Origin: a virus | Strand: one strand, 5' to 3' | DNA length: 47,157 nucleotides | Virus record (IMG/VR): IMGVR_UViG_3300037245_003411 | Span: 1 to 47,157 of that record | Shown: piece by piece, positions 47,031-47,157 of the stretch | Numbering within the stretch: the first letter of the stretch is position 1 | Layout of the letters: every line of letters starts with the position of its first letter | Notes under the pieces: model-generated | Databases searched by the model: none | Seen by the model: only the letters and a program-made list of their open reading frames with translations | What the model was told of the DNA's origin: nothing | Translations under genes and position numbers: made by a program

Positions 47031-47157
47031 CTTGTTTGATAAAATTGACAATGTTCTCCGCGTAGTATAATCGTATGCAAAGAACAAAATGAATTCGATC
47101 AAATAATTAAATTATTGTTTAACTCCTGGGAGTGTCCCGGATTAAGTTTGTCAATTG
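47031..47157. repeat. Terminal direct repeat, right copy
   Basis: Exact copy of 1-127. It marks the closure of the circular contig. Confidence 0.95.

Overview
The window is one complete, circularly closed genome of a tailed phage with a short tail (podovirus type). The first 127 bases are repeated exactly at the end (1-127 = 47031-47157), which is how an assembler closes a circular contig, so the unique genome is about 47,030 bp. It is AT-rich, with A/T-ending codons and frequent AGA/GGA codons. No integrase, repressor, DNA polymerase, primase or RNA polymerase is visible. This points to a virulent phage that borrows the host's replication and transcription machinery. The host cannot be proven from the sequence. 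Three lipoprotein signals (two with Phe-rich lipoboxes) and a lysis-region protein resembling a family I associate with spirochaetes make a spirochaete host a tentative guess.

Layout. A control region at about 740-880 holds two divergent promoters. Rightward (+ strand, 878-29548) run a small-terminase candidate transcribed apparently without a leader, about a dozen small accessory genes (1651-5470), then the virion genes: large terminase, portal, Bbp19-like protein, scaffold, major capsid, Bbp16-like cement protein (all in the order of Bordetella phage BPP-1), T7-like tail adaptor and nozzle, three internal or ejection proteins (192, 773 and 1624 aa), two tail fibres sharing a T7-type N-terminal anchor, and a lysis cassette. 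The lysis cassette has an XhlA-like protein, a cysteine-peptidase-like protein, a two-TM holin candidate and a spanin-like pair encoded in two overlapping frames.

Leftward (- strand), starting from about 785 and crossing the circular junction into 47021-29798, run the early genes: many tiny proteins, two SSB proteins, RadC, an Erf-type annealing protein, a Cas4/RecB-like nuclease, a SF2 helicase, a replication-initiator-like protein, RusA resolvase, HNH nucleases and two lipoproteins, one with a CAP domain. The recombination set (Erf, nuclease, helicase, SSB, RusA) probably makes concatemers for headful packaging. The two transcripts converge at 29549-29797, a stretch that holds an oversized tRNA-like element.

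Unexplained structure. Seven copies of a 24-bp A-tract/T-tract palindrome sit in gene gaps, usually just before a ribosome-binding site. A 140-bp nested set of inverted repeats at 46544-46685 looks like an origin. The 157-nt tRNA-like element has perfect acceptor and T arms but no ordinary anticodon arm. Many genes start with TTG placed on the preceding stop codon (TTGA).
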